Assembly: GCA_029262055.1 (NCBI GenBank)
Contig: JAJDAD010000063.1
Location: forward strand, 1 to 64,000
Reading direction: 5' to 3'
DNA: 64,000 nucleotides
Source: Candidatus Zhuqueibacterota bacterium
GTDB taxonomy: Bacteria > Zhuqueibacterota > Zhuqueibacteria > Oceanimicrobiales > Oceanimicrobiaceae
In this document: positions 35,801 through 44,962 of the stretch, one piece after another
Position numbering within the stretch: the first letter of the stretch is position 1
How the letters are laid out: each line of letters starts with the position of its first letter
Position numbers and translations under genes: made by a program
The notes under the pieces: generated by a model
The model's input: the letters and a program-made list of their open reading frames with translations, nothing else
Database searches by the model: none
Told to the model about the DNA's origin: nothing

Positions 35801-37717
35801 ATGATCGATCTCCTCTGGCTAGTGCCTCTGTTTCCTCTGCTCGGTTTCCTGGTCAACGGTATCGGGGGACATCGGATAAGCGAGCGGCAGGCTGGTGTGA
35901 TCGGCAGCGCCGCCATCGCAGCCTCTTTCCTGACGGCGGTCGTGATTTTTTGGCAGTTCCTTGGTCTGCCCGAATCGGAACGTTACATTTCTAATACCGT
36001 TTACACCTGGATAGAGACGGGCGATTTTTCGGTCAACATCGGCTTTTTGGCCGACCCCTTATCGATGGTGATGCTTCTGGTCGTTACGGGTGTGGGAACG
36101 CTCATCCACATCTATTCCATCGGCTACATGCACGGTGATGCCGGAATATCGCGCTACTTTGCCTACCTGAACTTGTTTACTTTTTCGATGCTGCTCCTGA
36201 TTCTGGCCGACAATTTTCTCCTCATGTTTGTCGGTTGGGAGGGCGTCGGCCTGTGTTCCTATCTGCTGATCGGATTCTGGTTTGAAAACGATGATTACGC
36301 TTATGCCGGTAGAAAAGCTTTTGTCGTAAACCGTGTGGGGGACTTCGGTTTCCTGCTCGGCATGTTCTTGATTTTCACCCACTTTGGTTCGCTCAATTTT
36401 GATTCTGTATTTGGCCAGGCCGCGCTGGTGCTTAATCCTGGCCTCGCTACCGCAATCTGTTTGCTGCTGTTTGTCGGTGCCACCGGTAAGTCGGCACAGA
36501 TACCGCTCTATGTCTGGCTTCCGGATGCGATGGCGGGACCGACGCCGGTTTCCGCCCTGATCCACGCGGCCACGATGGTCACGGCAGGGGTCTACATGGT
36601 CGCCCGTTGTCATGCGCTGTTCCTGCAGTCGGCGGTTGCCATGAATGTGGTCACCATCATCGGCATTGCGACGGCCTTCCTTGCAGCGACAATTGCTCTG
36701 GTAAGTAATGATATTAAAAAAGTCCTGGCATACTCCACCATCAGCCAGCTCGGGTATATGTTTGTGGCCTGCGGTGTCGGCGCTTTCGGCGCCGGCATTT
36801 TTCATGTGAACACCCACGCCTATTTTAAGGCGCTGCTGTTTCTGAGTGCCGGCAGTGTGATGCACTCATTGCAGAACGAAACCGACATGAGAAAAATGGG
36901 CGGGTTGCGCAGTAAGCTGCCGACGACCTACAGAGTGTTTCTCACCGGCGCTTTAGCCCTGGCGGGTATTCCTTTCCTGTCGGGCTTCTTCTCCAAGGAT
37001 GAGATCCTGTGGAAGGCATTGAACAGCCCTTATGGCGGTTTCTGGCTCTGGTTGCTAGGCGCGGCGGTCGCAGGACTGACTGCGTTCTATACTTTTAGAT
37101 TGATTTTCATGACCTTCTTTGGCGAGTCCCGGGTTGATGAGGAAGTAGCGGCCCACATCCATGAGTCGCCCAGGGTGATGACCGTGCCGCTGATTGTTCT
37201 TGCGGTCCTGTCGGCGCTTGGTGGTTTGATCGGGATTCCGCATCTCTTCAACCAGTTCGAACATTTTCTCGATCCCGTATTCACGCGTTACACCCACATC
37301 GATTACTTTGAAAATGCCCACCACCTCGTGGGCACCGAGGTTATTTTCATGGCGATTTCGGCGCTTATCGCTGTGTTAGGTGTCGGTTTTGCGTATCTTT
37401 TCTATGTTGCGCGACCGGCTTTGCCGGGACAGATCAGTACCCGTTTCCGGGCGATTTATGCTTTCATGTCGAATAAGTGGTATGTGGATGAACTCTACAA
37501 CACACTGATCGTCAGGCCGCTGCAGGTGCTTGCCGATGTCGTCCTGTGGCGTTGGGTGGACATAAAGATGATCGACGGCTTTGTCAATCAGACGGCGCAG
37601 AGTATCGGTCGTTTCAGTGAGCTGCTGCGCAAATCCGAAACCGGCATCGTACAAAATTATGCGCTGTCCGTGGCTTTGGGAGTCGTGGTTTTGTTCGGAT
37701 ACTTTCTACTGAGCTAG
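35801..37717 (+). CDS. nuoL: NADH-quinone oxidoreductase subunit L
   Basis: 638 residues. It has the proton-pumping core of MrpA/NuoL: the helix-5 glutamate in GWEGVGLCSYLLIGFW, the helix-7 lysine in ATGKSAQIPLYVWLPDAM, and HAATMVTAGVYMVAR. The C-terminal part contains the long amphipathic lateral helix expected of NuoL and ends in a last hydrophobic helix. It starts 25 bp after nuoK. It is the distal pump of the membrane arm. Confidence 0.95.
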   Translation: MIDLLWLVPLFPLLGFLVNGIGGHRISERQAGVIGSAAIAASFLTAVVIFWQFLGLPESERYISNTVYTWIETGDFSVNIGFLADPLSMVMLLVVTGVGTLIHIYSIGYMHGDAGISRYFAYLNLFTFSMLLLILADNFLLMFVGWEGVGLCSYLLIGFWFENDDYAYAGRKAFVVNRVGDFGFLLGMFLIFTHFGSLNFDSVFGQAALVLNPGLATAICLLLFVGATGKSAQIPLYVWLPDAMAGPTPVSALIHAATMVTAGVYMVARCHALFLQSAVAMNVVTIIGIATAFLAATIALVSNDIKKVLAYSTISQLGYMFVACGVGAFGAGIFHVNTHAYFKALLFLSAGSVMHSLQNETDMRKMGGLRSKLPTTYRVFLTGALALAGIPFLSGFFSKDEILWKALNSPYGGFWLWLLGAAVAGLTAFYTFRLIFMTFFGESRVDEEVAAHIHESPRVMTVPLIVLAVLSALGGLIGIPHLFNQFEHFLDPVFTRYTHIDYFENAHHLVGTEVIFMAISALIAVLGVGFAYLFYVARPALPGQISTRFRAIYAFMSNKWYVDELYNTLIVRPLQVLADVVLWRWVDIKMIDGFVNQTAQSIGRFSELLRKSETGIVQNYALSVALGVVVLFGYFLLS

Positions 37718-37728
37718 GACTTTTTTAG

Positions 37729-39270
37729 ATGGAATTGCCTCTCCTGTCAATTGTGCTTTTTCTTCCGCTGGTTGCGGCTGTCTTGCTGGCCTTCATAAAC
37801 CGGGCGAACGAGAGCCTGATCCGGTATTTCGCCTTCTTTTCTAGTTTGGCAGGGTTCATTGTTTCCCTCCCGCTGTTCTTCAGATTTCAAGACAGCGCAC
37901 AAATGCAGTTCGTTGAATACCATTCCTGGATCCCCACTATCGGCGTAGGCTACCACGTGGGGATAGACGGGATCAGCCTGTTCATGGTTCTCCTCACGAC
38001 CTTCCTGACGCCCATCGTCGTGCTGTCATCATGGAATTCGGTGGCGCGCAACATCAAAGGGTACATGATTTCAATGCTGGTGCTGGAGAGCGGTATTCTG
38101 GGCGTATTTGTCTCCCTGGACCTGTTTATGTTCTATGTCTTTTGGGAGGTCATGCTGGTTCCGATGTGTTTTATCATCGGAATCTGGGGTGGGGAGAATC
38201 GCATCTACGCTGCGGTTAAGTTTTTCGTATATACCGTGGTTGGCAGTTTGCTGATGCTGGTCGCCATCCTGGTCGTCTACTTCTACCATGGCGGCGTAAC
38301 CGGCGAATACACGTTTGACCTGCTCAAGTTGCAGCAGATACTATTTCCCCTCGACTATGAAACTTGGCTCTTCCTGGCTTTTGGACTGAGTTTTGCCATC
38401 AAGGTGCCTGTCTTTCCCTTTCACACCTGGTTGCCCGATGCGCACGTTGAAGCGCCTACTGGCGGCAGTGTGATTCTTGCCGGCGTACTTTTAAAGTTGG
38501 GCACATACGGCTTTCTACGTTTTTGCCTGCCGTTTTTTCCGAACGCGGTTGAGCAGTTTACGCCGCTTATGTTGACCCTGGCAGTCATCGGCATTATTTA
38601 CGGGGCGCTGGTTGCCATGGTGCAGCCAGACATAAAAAAACTTGTGGCCTACTCCAGCGTCAGTCACCTGGGCTTTGTCTTGCTCGGAATTTTTGCCTTG
38701 AACAACCAGGGCATCCAGGGCGGGTTGTTGCAGATGGTGAATCACGGACTGTCTACCGGGGCACTCTTCCTAATCGTAGGTATGCTCTATGAACGCAGAC
38801 ACACGCGGCTCATTTCAGAGTTTGGCGGCCTTGCCAGGCAGATACCGATATTTGCCGTATTTTTTATGATAGCAACTTTGTCGTCCATCGGACTGCCCGG
38901 ATTAAACGGGTTCGTGGGTGAATACCTGGTGCTGCTGGCCGCCTTCCTCACCCACAAGACGTTTGCTGTTTTTGCCGCGTCCGGAGTTATTCTTGCCGCC
39001 GTCTACATGCTCCTGATGTTTCAGCGCACCATGTTCGGAAAGCTGAGCAACGATGAAAATCGTTCCCTGCACGATTTGAGCCCACGGGAGATTGCCTTGT
39101 TGGTTCCCATCGTCGTCTTTATCGTTTTAATCGGTGTTTACCCGAATATCTTTCTGAAAAAGATGGAGCCATCGGTCAATCAACTACTGCAACAAGTTGA
39201 AGTAAAACAAGCGATGTATGAACCGGATCAGCGACCGGTACTGGCAAATCACAGGATGCCGCAGCAGTGA
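37729..39270 (+). CDS. nuoM: NADH-quinone oxidoreductase subunit M
   Basis: 513 residues, normal length. Key features are the glutamate in FYVFWEVMLVPMCFIIGIWG and the lysine in AIKVPVFPFHTWLPDAHVEA, plus VNHGLSTGALFL. AGGAC precedes the ATG, 11 bp after the nuoL stop. It is a proton-pumping antiporter-like subunit of complex I. Confidence 0.95.
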   Translation: MELPLLSIVLFLPLVAAVLLAFINRANESLIRYFAFFSSLAGFIVSLPLFFRFQDSAQMQFVEYHSWIPTIGVGYHVGIDGISLFMVLLTTFLTPIVVLSSWNSVARNIKGYMISMLVLESGILGVFVSLDLFMFYVFWEVMLVPMCFIIGIWGGENRIYAAVKFFVYTVVGSLLMLVAILVVYFYHGGVTGEYTFDLLKLQQILFPLDYETWLFLAFGLSFAIKVPVFPFHTWLPDAHVEAPTGGSVILAGVLLKLGTYGFLRFCLPFFPNAVEQFTPLMLTLAVIGIIYGALVAMVQPDIKKLVAYSSVSHLGFVLLGIFALNNQGIQGGLLQMVNHGLSTGALFLIVGMLYERRHTRLISEFGGLARQIPIFAVFFMIATLSSIGLPGLNGFVGEYLVLLAAFLTHKTFAVFAASGVILAAVYMLLMFQRTMFGKLSNDENRSLHDLSPREIALLVPIVVFIVLIGVYPNIFLKKMEPSVNQLLQQVEVKQAMYEPDQRPVLANHRMPQQ

Positions 39271-39298
39271 GTACTTTACTAAAAATCAGGCATACAGC

Positions 39299-40756
39299 AT
39301 GAATCAGGCAGGCAACATCGGTGCGGATCTGTTCGTCATTTCTCCTGAGATCGCCCTGGCCTCGGCTGGGTTCGTAGCTGTCATCCTGGGATTGCTCTCA
39401 TCGAGGGTATCGCGCCACGTCGTTTTGGCGGTGGCCCTGGCAGGTCTGGCAAGTTGTCTCATGTTTGCCTGGCAGCTCTGGGATTCGAATACCGCAGCTT
39501 TCGGCAGCATGATCAAGAGTGACAACTTTGCTTTGGCGTTCCTTGTGATTTTTGTCGTGGGAGCTGCACTCAGCATAATGCTTGCGTTTAATCATCGCGA
39601 AGAAAGCTATCTGCTTTATCCCGAGTTCGTTGCCATTGCTCTGTTCGCCACCATCGGTATGATCCTGATGGCGGCCAGCAGCAACCTCCTGGTGTTGTTC
39701 CTGGGTTTGGAAACACTATCCATTTCGCTTTACGTTCTGGCCGGGATCAATCGAACAGACGAGCATTCGCTTGAGAGCGCTTTTAAGTACTTCTTGCTGG
39801 GAGCTTTCGCGAGTGCTTTTTTGCTGTACGGCATCGCTTTGATCTTTGGCGCCACCGGCAGTCTCGATCTTGGTGCCTTGCTTAAGAGCGGAACCGGCTT
39901 CCGGACAGAAAACGCGCCATTGTTGTTTATTGGGAGTTTGCTGGTCGTGGTCGGCCTGGGGTTTAAGGTAGCGATGTTTCCGTTCCATATGTGGGCTCCA
40001 GATGTTTATCAGGGAGCGCCCGCTCCAATCGCCGCGTTTATGTCTACTGGCTCAAAGGCGGCAGGTTTTGCAGCAATGCTACGTGTCATGTTTGCATTGA
40101 CTGATGCGGCAACTTCGCAATTGCTGCAGGTGTTCTGGGTGCTGGCGGTTTTGACCATGTTCTTTGGCAACATCACTGCCATCGCGCAAAAGAACGTTAA
40201 GCGCATGCTAGCCTATTCATCTATTGCGCACGCGGGCTACATTCTGGTAGGGATAGTCGCCTGGAATCAGGTAGGACTTTCGAGTGTGCTGTTCTATCTT
40301 CTGTCCTATACGTTCATGAACATAGGCGCATTTGGTATCATTGCCTATCTCGGTTCGAAGGATAAAGAGTTTTGCGATTTCTCGGATTTCAAAGGCTTGG
40401 GACATGAGCGGCCATGGCTGGCGATCGCGATGGCTTTGTTTATGTTTTCATTGGCAGGATTGCCGCCGACCTCTGGTTTTTTGGGCAAGTTTTATCTTTT
40501 CTCAGCCGCGGTGAAAGCCGGACATATTCCGCTCGTGATTATCGGTGTGATAAATTCCATGATCTCACTTTACTATTACCTCGGTGTTGTCGTTGTTATG
40601 TTTATGAAAGAGTCAGACGGCACTTCCCGCCCGAAGCTGAAGGCACCGGTTGTTGCGGTTAGCCTGGCGGCAGCGGCTATCGGGGTTTTAGGAATCGGGT
40701 TCTTCCCCTCAAGACTCATGGCAACGCTCGAGACCTTGATTTCCCATGTTCTGTAG
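39299..40756 (+). CDS. nuoN: NADH-quinone oxidoreductase subunit N
   Basis: 485 residues from the ATG at 39299. The frame is open from 39218, but that start would overlap nuoM and add a non-homologous hydrophilic tail, so MNQAGNIGADLF is preferred. Family markers are FLGLETLSISLYVLAGI, FKVAMFPFHMWAPDVYQGAP and AYSSIAHAGYILVGIVAWN. It lies 28 bp after nuoM and is the last gene of the operon; no terminator was seen in the following 79 bp. It is the proton-pumping subunit next to the J/K module. Confidence 0.94.
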   Translation: MNQAGNIGADLFVISPEIALASAGFVAVILGLLSSRVSRHVVLAVALAGLASCLMFAWQLWDSNTAAFGSMIKSDNFALAFLVIFVVGAALSIMLAFNHREESYLLYPEFVAIALFATIGMILMAASSNLLVLFLGLETLSISLYVLAGINRTDEHSLESAFKYFLLGAFASAFLLYGIALIFGATGSLDLGALLKSGTGFRTENAPLLFIGSLLVVVGLGFKVAMFPFHMWAPDVYQGAPAPIAAFMSTGSKAAGFAAMLRVMFALTDAATSQLLQVFWVLAVLTMFFGNITAIAQKNVKRMLAYSSIAHAGYILVGIVAWNQVGLSSVLFYLLSYTFMNIGAFGIIAYLGSKDKEFCDFSDFKGLGHERPWLAIAMALFMFSLAGLPPTSGFLGKFYLFSAAVKAGHIPLVIIGVINSMISLYYYLGVVVVMFMKESDGTSRPKLKAPVVAVSLAAAAIGVLGIGFFPSRLMATLETLISHVL

Positions 40757-40835
40757 CATTTCTCTCCAGCTCTGCCTACGCAACTCCCAATCCTGGTGAC
40801 ATCGACACTAAAAGCAGCAACCTCTTAATCTATTT

Positions 40836-41759
40836 ATGGAAAGATATCGCGAAATTCTTCTTGATATTAAGGGCGACCGCAGTTCCGGCGCCGGCCTGAT
40901 CACCCAGAAGACCATCGCTTGTCTCGATGCGCTCTTGGACGAAGTCAAAAGTGGCACTGGCCCGGAACTGATATCGAGCATCCACGCCACAGCCGCAGAC
41001 ATCTTGAAAGAACAACCCGGAATGGCGCAATTGGTCAACCTTTTCAACATCGTCTTTGTGACAATCGAAGAGAAGGCGAATGAGGATCCTGTCTGTCGAA
41101 GACGTCGCATCCGTGGAGTGTTGCGGCGTTTCAAGGAATGTTCGAGAAATGCGGTGGCCCAAATAGCTAGCCTCGGTGCCCAGCTCATCGTAGATGACTG
41201 TGTGGTTCTGTTACACAGTAACAGCAGCACCATCCTGGAGATTGTAAAGAAAGCCCACGCAGACGGACGGACGTTTCAAGTGATACTTGCAGAGTCCCGG
41301 CCAATTGGCGAGGGCCGTGCTTGCGCTCAGGAATTGTCCGGGCTTGGTATACCGACGACCTATTTTGTGGATGCCGCCATTTCGAAGGGGTTGGTTCGTT
41401 CGGATTTGGTTTTGCTGGGGGCCGATAGCTTGTCGGAAAAGACACTTATCAACAAAGTCGGAACTCAGGCCATTTGCCTGCTGGCGCGTGAGGCGATTGT
41501 ACCGTGTTATGCAGCCTGTGAGTCCACGAAGTTCATTTCAAGCAGATTGAGCCCCAAAAAGGAAATGCCGCGTGCCCCGTCCGAAGTCTGGGATTCGCCG
41601 CCGACTGACGTGACAGTGGAGAATTACTACTTTGATGAAGTAGGGCTGGACCTGTTTAGTGGGATTCTTACAGAAGACGGGATCGCCACTGCCAGTGAAA
41701 TTGCGCAGCAAGTCTGCTCACAAAGACTGAGCACCAGGCTGCTGGAAATAGTCAAATAG
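40836..41759 (+). CDS. eIF-2B alpha/beta/delta-family protein, R15P-isomerase-like but lacking the catalytic Cys
   Basis: 307 residues. The Rossmann-type C-terminal half fits the family of eIF-2B regulatory subunits, MtnA and ribose-1,5-bisphosphate isomerase: VVLLHSNSSTIL, ESRPIGEGRACAQEL, VLLGADSLSEKTLINKVGT and ESTKFIS. The catalytic Asp is kept (Asp197), but the position of the isomerase Cys (HCN in R15P isomerase) is Ser128 here (HSNS), as in regulatory eIF-2B relatives. It may therefore be a phosphosugar or nucleotide sensor, or an enzyme with changed chemistry. pepA starts 10 bp downstream with its ribosome binding site abutting this stop, so the two are probably cotranscribed. Function in bacteria is unclear. 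Confidence 0.75.
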   Translation: MERYREILLDIKGDRSSGAGLITQKTIACLDALLDEVKSGTGPELISSIHATAADILKEQPGMAQLVNLFNIVFVTIEEKANEDPVCRRRRIRGVLRRFKECSRNAVAQIASLGAQLIVDDCVVLLHSNSSTILEIVKKAHADGRTFQVILAESRPIGEGRACAQELSGLGIPTTYFVDAAISKGLVRSDLVLLGADSLSEKTLINKVGTQAICLLAREAIVPCYAACESTKFISSRLSPKKEMPRAPSEVWDSPPTDVTVENYYFDEVGLDLFSGILTEDGIATASEIAQQVCSQRLSTRLLEIVK

Positions 41760-41769
41760 AGGGTTCGGT

Positions 41770-43275
41770 ATGAAAATAATAGCGAAATGCACCGCCATCG
41801 CAAGTGTGCAGGTCGATACCCTCGTCATCGGGGTTTTCTCTGATGATGTGCAGGGAGATGTGACCGGCGACGCAGAGTTAAACCGGGTTTGCTCCAGTGT
41901 AGTTGCGGCCAGGGACTTTTGTGGCGGCCCTGGGGAGTCGGCTCTGCTCTATGTAGAGGGGGCCGGGATAACACGATTGCTTCTGGTCGGACTTGGCGAT
42001 AGGAAGGACTGGTCGGTTTCGGTCTTGCGCCGGTCTGTGTCCGACACGGTTGTCGCCCTAAAGCAGTACAAAACGAAGAAGCTTGCTGTCTCGGTCAGCA
42101 GCTTCGTGGAACAAGAAGTTGGGTCGGGTGAAGTTGCGCGGACTGTGGTGGAAACGACCACGTTGGGTTTTTACACGTTCTCTACCTTGTCCGATTCCGT
42201 GAAGAAATATGGTTTACCACGCGAGTTGATCTTCGTTTGCCGTGAAAAAAGTGATATCAAGGAGATTCGGTCCGCCGGCAAGGTCGGGCAGATCATCGCG
42301 AATGCGACGAATTTTGCCCGGGATCTTCAGAATACGCCCGGCAATATGCTGACGCCGGCCAAACTTGCCCGCCAGGCCAGGACGCTGGCGAAAGAAGCTC
42401 GCCTCGAATGCAAGGTACTGAATGAGCGTGAGATTCTCGCCGCGAAAATGGGCGGTGTCCTTGCCGTGGCCAAAGGCAGCAAAGAACCACCACGCTTCAT
42501 CATACTGCAATATAAATCAGGCAAGCGCAACGCGCAAAAGATAGCTCTCGTGGGGAAGGGTGTTACTTTTGACAGTGGCGGTATTTCCATCAAGCCTGGT
42601 GACAGGATGGAAGAAATGAAGTTTGACATGTCGGGCGCTGCCGCTGTACTCGGCGCCATCAAGGCAGTCTCGGAGCTTTCCTTGCCCGTCGATGTGGTTG
42701 CACTGGTACCGGCAGTTGAAAATCTTCCGGATGCGAACGCGCTCAAACCCGGTGACGTCATCACAGCACGGTCCGGTAAGACCATCGAAGTGATCAACAC
42801 CGACGCTGAGGGCCGGATTATTCTGGCAGATGCGCTTACCTATGCGCGCAAGTTCAAGCCGGATGTGGTGATTGATCTGGCGACACTCACCGGCGCCTGT
42901 GTTATCGCGCTCGGGCATCATGCAACGGGACTGATGGGGACAGATCAGGGTATTATGGATGCGCTCCGGGAGGCGGGTGAGCAAAGCGGTGAACGGGTGT
43001 GGCAACTCCCTCTGTGGCAGGATTACTTTGATGACATCAAGGGGGATTATGCTGATATCAAGAATTCAGGCGGTCGGGCAGGAGGGACCATTACGGCTGC
43101 TGCATTTCTCGGTCAATTCACTCGCGACATGCCGTGGGCGCACCTGGATATTGCCGGGACAGCCTGGATCAACAAAGCAAAAGGATGTCAGGAAACGGGT
43201 GGAACAGGTGTAGGCGTTCGGCTACTCACGCAGCTTTTGCTCAACCGGGTGCAGAGAAAGGGCAGCAAGAGTTAA
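41770..43275 (+). CDS. pepA: Leucyl aminopeptidase (M17 family)
   Basis: 501 residues, typical length. The N-terminal macrodomain-like part is variable. The C-terminal catalytic domain has the metal-binding and active-site motifs VGKGVTFDSGGISIKPGDRM, MKFDMSGAAAV and, at about 343-349, NTDAEGR followed by LADALTYA. It releases N-terminal amino acids from peptides in the cytoplasm, using two divalent metals in a hexamer. GAGGG directly after the previous stop serves as the ribosome binding site. It ends 22 bp before the convergent gene at 43298. Confidence 0.96.
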   Translation: MKIIAKCTAIASVQVDTLVIGVFSDDVQGDVTGDAELNRVCSSVVAARDFCGGPGESALLYVEGAGITRLLLVGLGDRKDWSVSVLRRSVSDTVVALKQYKTKKLAVSVSSFVEQEVGSGEVARTVVETTTLGFYTFSTLSDSVKKYGLPRELIFVCREKSDIKEIRSAGKVGQIIANATNFARDLQNTPGNMLTPAKLARQARTLAKEARLECKVLNEREILAAKMGGVLAVAKGSKEPPRFIILQYKSGKRNAQKIALVGKGVTFDSGGISIKPGDRMEEMKFDMSGAAAVLGAIKAVSELSLPVDVVALVPAVENLPDANALKPGDVITARSGKTIEVINTDAEGRIILADALTYARKFKPDVVIDLATLTGACVIALGHHATGLMGTDQGIMDALREAGEQSGERVWQLPLWQDYFDDIKGDYADIKNSGGRAGGTITAAAFLGQFTRDMPWAHLDIAGTAWINKAKGCQETGGTGVGVRLLTQLLLNRVQRKGSKS

Positions 43276-43297
43276 CAGGTAGGCGGATTTCCAGTCT

Positions 43298-43708
43298 TCA
43301 ACTATAGCCTCCGACCAGGCCCATCACGTTTCTGCTATGGGCTTTTTCAACCATCAAAACCTCAACCGGGCGCGTGGTGGCGCAGTAGATCTCCTTAATG
43401 CTGTCAACATCTTTTAAGGCCTTCATCACCACTTTTGCATAGGAATTGTCGGTGAACAGAATAAAGGTTTCGTTCGCGCCTATCTTGCCGGCATTTTGCC
43501 GCGCCAATTGAATCAGCACATCGTCAGTACCAGTGTGTGTTACGGCATTCTGCTGGGTGCCAGGGGTGTAAGCCAACCCGAAACCGGCATCAGGCACAGT
43601 CCGGGTAAGCGCTTCGTAGATGTCGTTCAGGGTCCCGTCAACAGGTACCTGTCCCATCACCACGTTAAAAGACTTAGGATTGTCGACTTTTACGGTCAGC
43701 AGTGCCAT
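43298..43708 (-). CDS. Adenosine-specific kinase-like protein (PF04008-like)
   Basis: 136 residues. It resembles the adenosine-specific kinase family first described in archaea: VKVDNPKSFNVVMGQ near the N-terminus, then DIYEALTRTVPDAGFGLAY, KIGANETFILF and IYCATTRPVEVLMVE. Members are usually about 160 residues; this one stops at GLVGGYS and lacks about 25 C-terminal residues, with nothing similar visible after the stop. It may be a shorter subfamily or a slightly truncated gene. GGGAG lies 10 bp before the ATG and a strong promoter lies upstream, so it is probably expressed. It would phosphorylate adenosine or a related nucleoside; this is by family likeness only. Confidence 0.7.
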   Translation of the reverse strand: MALLTVKVDNPKSFNVVMGQVPVDGTLNDIYEALTRTVPDAGFGLAYTPGTQQNAVTHTGTDDVLIQLARQNAGKIGANETFILFTDNSYAKVVMKALKDVDSIKEIYCATTRPVEVLMVEKAHSRNVMGLVGGYS

Positions 43709-43771
43709 GGCGTAAGAACTCCCGCAGAATGGAGGTTGTATTGTTACAGAAGTGGGGAAGTGAGTCTTTGT

Positions 43772-43800
43772 AGAATAAGCAAATCTGCGCGGAAAGTCAA
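43772..43800 (-). promoter_or_regulatory. Sigma-70-like promoter of the adenosine-kinase-like gene
   Basis: On the minus strand TTGACT (43800-43795) and TATTCT (43777-43772) are spaced by exactly 17 bp. The start would be near 43765, giving a leader of about 57 nt. Confidence 0.65.
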
Positions 43801-43830
43801 GATGTCATTCGGAATACCGGGTGCAAAATG

Positions 43831-43855
43831 AAAAAAGGCAGGAAATAACCTGCCT
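43831..43855 (-). terminator. Rho-independent terminator of the ffh-rplS cluster
   Basis: A perfect 7-bp stem (AGGCAGG / CCTGCCT) with a 6-nt loop is followed on the minus strand by six T (43836-43831). It lies 43 bp after the rplS stop. Confidence 0.9.
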
Positions 43856-43898
43856 CAAATCGTGGACGTCTTATTGAAGGGCGCTCGCGCCGGGCGTG

Positions 43899-44240
43899 CT
43901 ACCGTTTTTCTGTAATGCGGGCGGCCTTACCTTTGAGTCCCCGGAGGTAGTAGAGTTTGGCCCTGCGCACCTTACCGGCGCGGACTTTGACAACCTTGGC
44001 TATGTTAGGGGAATGAATCGGAAAAACCCTTTCAACGCCGATACCGTTTGAGATCTTTCTTACCGTAAAGCTGGCATTAATGCCGGAACCTTTTCGTTTG
44101 ATAACGACACCCTCAAATATCTGAATACGCTCTTTGTCGCCTTCTCGGACCTTTGTGTGCACCGCAAGCGTGTCACCTGATGCAAATTCCGGCACATCGG
44201 TCTTCAACTGTCCGGCTACGACTGCGTCTAACTTGTTCAT
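43899..44240 (-). CDS. rplS: 50S ribosomal protein L19
   Basis: 113 residues from ATG at 44240, where GGAGG stands 8 bp upstream; the frame also allows a TTG five codons earlier, but that codon lies in the ribosome binding site. Family motifs [21 protein letters not shown] and [12 protein letters not shown] are present. L19 sits at the 30S-50S interface. It is the last gene of the cluster, 23 bp after trmD. Confidence 0.96.
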   Translation of the reverse strand: MNKLDAVVAGQLKTDVPEFASGDTLAVHTKVREGDKERIQIFEGVVIKRKGSGINASFTVRKISNGIGVERVFPIHSPNIAKVVKVRAGKVRRAKLYYLRGLKGKAARITEKR

Positions 44241-44263
44241 CTGATTTGCCTCCAATCTTCCTT

Positions 44264-44959
44264 TTAGTCAACTTGTTCCTGGATACTTTGAATGAGATCT
44301 TGACGGCGTTCACGGGTTCTCCTCAGAGCGTTTTCCGTTCGCCACTTCTTAATCTCAGCATGGTTGCCCGATAGCAAGACCTGTGGTACTTTCAAGCCGC
44401 GGTAGTCTTCCGGGCGAGTGTAGTACGCACAATCTAACCCGGGAGCTTCAAACGAGTCAGACATGGCTGAATCATAGTCGCTAATAACCCCTGGCTGCAA
44501 GCGAGTAACAGAATCTATAATGACCAATGCGGCCAACTCACCACCGGTTAAGACGTAGTCTCCAATTGAGATTTCCTGAGTTGCCAATTCACGGACTCTC
44601 TCATCAACACCTTTATAATGACCGCACAAAAATATTAGCCGTTCAGTCCCGGCAAGTTCTTTGGCTTTGGATTGATCGTAGCGGCTGCCCTGCGGTGTTA
44701 ATAAAATTACTTCCTGGCCAGGTACCGAGTCTTTGCCGATAGCATCCATTACCCTAAAAAACGGTTCCGGTTTTAGAATCATGCCGGGACCGCCGCCGTA
44801 CGGATAATCGTCAACCTGGCGGTGCTTGTCTGTGGTGTATTCCCGCAGATCAATCACTTTTATGTCAACAATCCCCTTGTCCTGCGCCCGTTTGATTATG
44901 CTGGTGTTGAGCGGACTCTGAACCAGATCGGGAAACGGCGTAACTATAATAAGTTCCAT
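44264..44959 (-). CDS. trmD: tRNA (guanine37-N1)-methyltransferase
   Basis: 231 residues, usual size. SPOUT-class motifs are visible: [31 protein letters not shown] and [15 protein letters not shown], which form the SAM-binding trefoil knot. It methylates N1 of G37 in tRNAs that read CNN codons and prevents frameshifting. Only 3 bp separate it from the upstream rimM stop. Confidence 0.97.
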   Translation of the reverse strand: MELIIVTPFPDLVQSPLNTSIIKRAQDKGIVDIKVIDLREYTTDKHRQVDDYPYGGGPGMILKPEPFFRVMDAIGKDSVPGQEVILLTPQGSRYDQSKAKELAGTERLIFLCGHYKGVDERVRELATQEISIGDYVLTGGELAALVIIDSVTRLQPGVISDYDSAMSDSFEAPGLDCAYYTRPEDYRGLKVPQVLLSGNHAEIKKWRTENALRRTRERRQDLIQSIQEQVD

Positions 44960-44962
44960 AGA

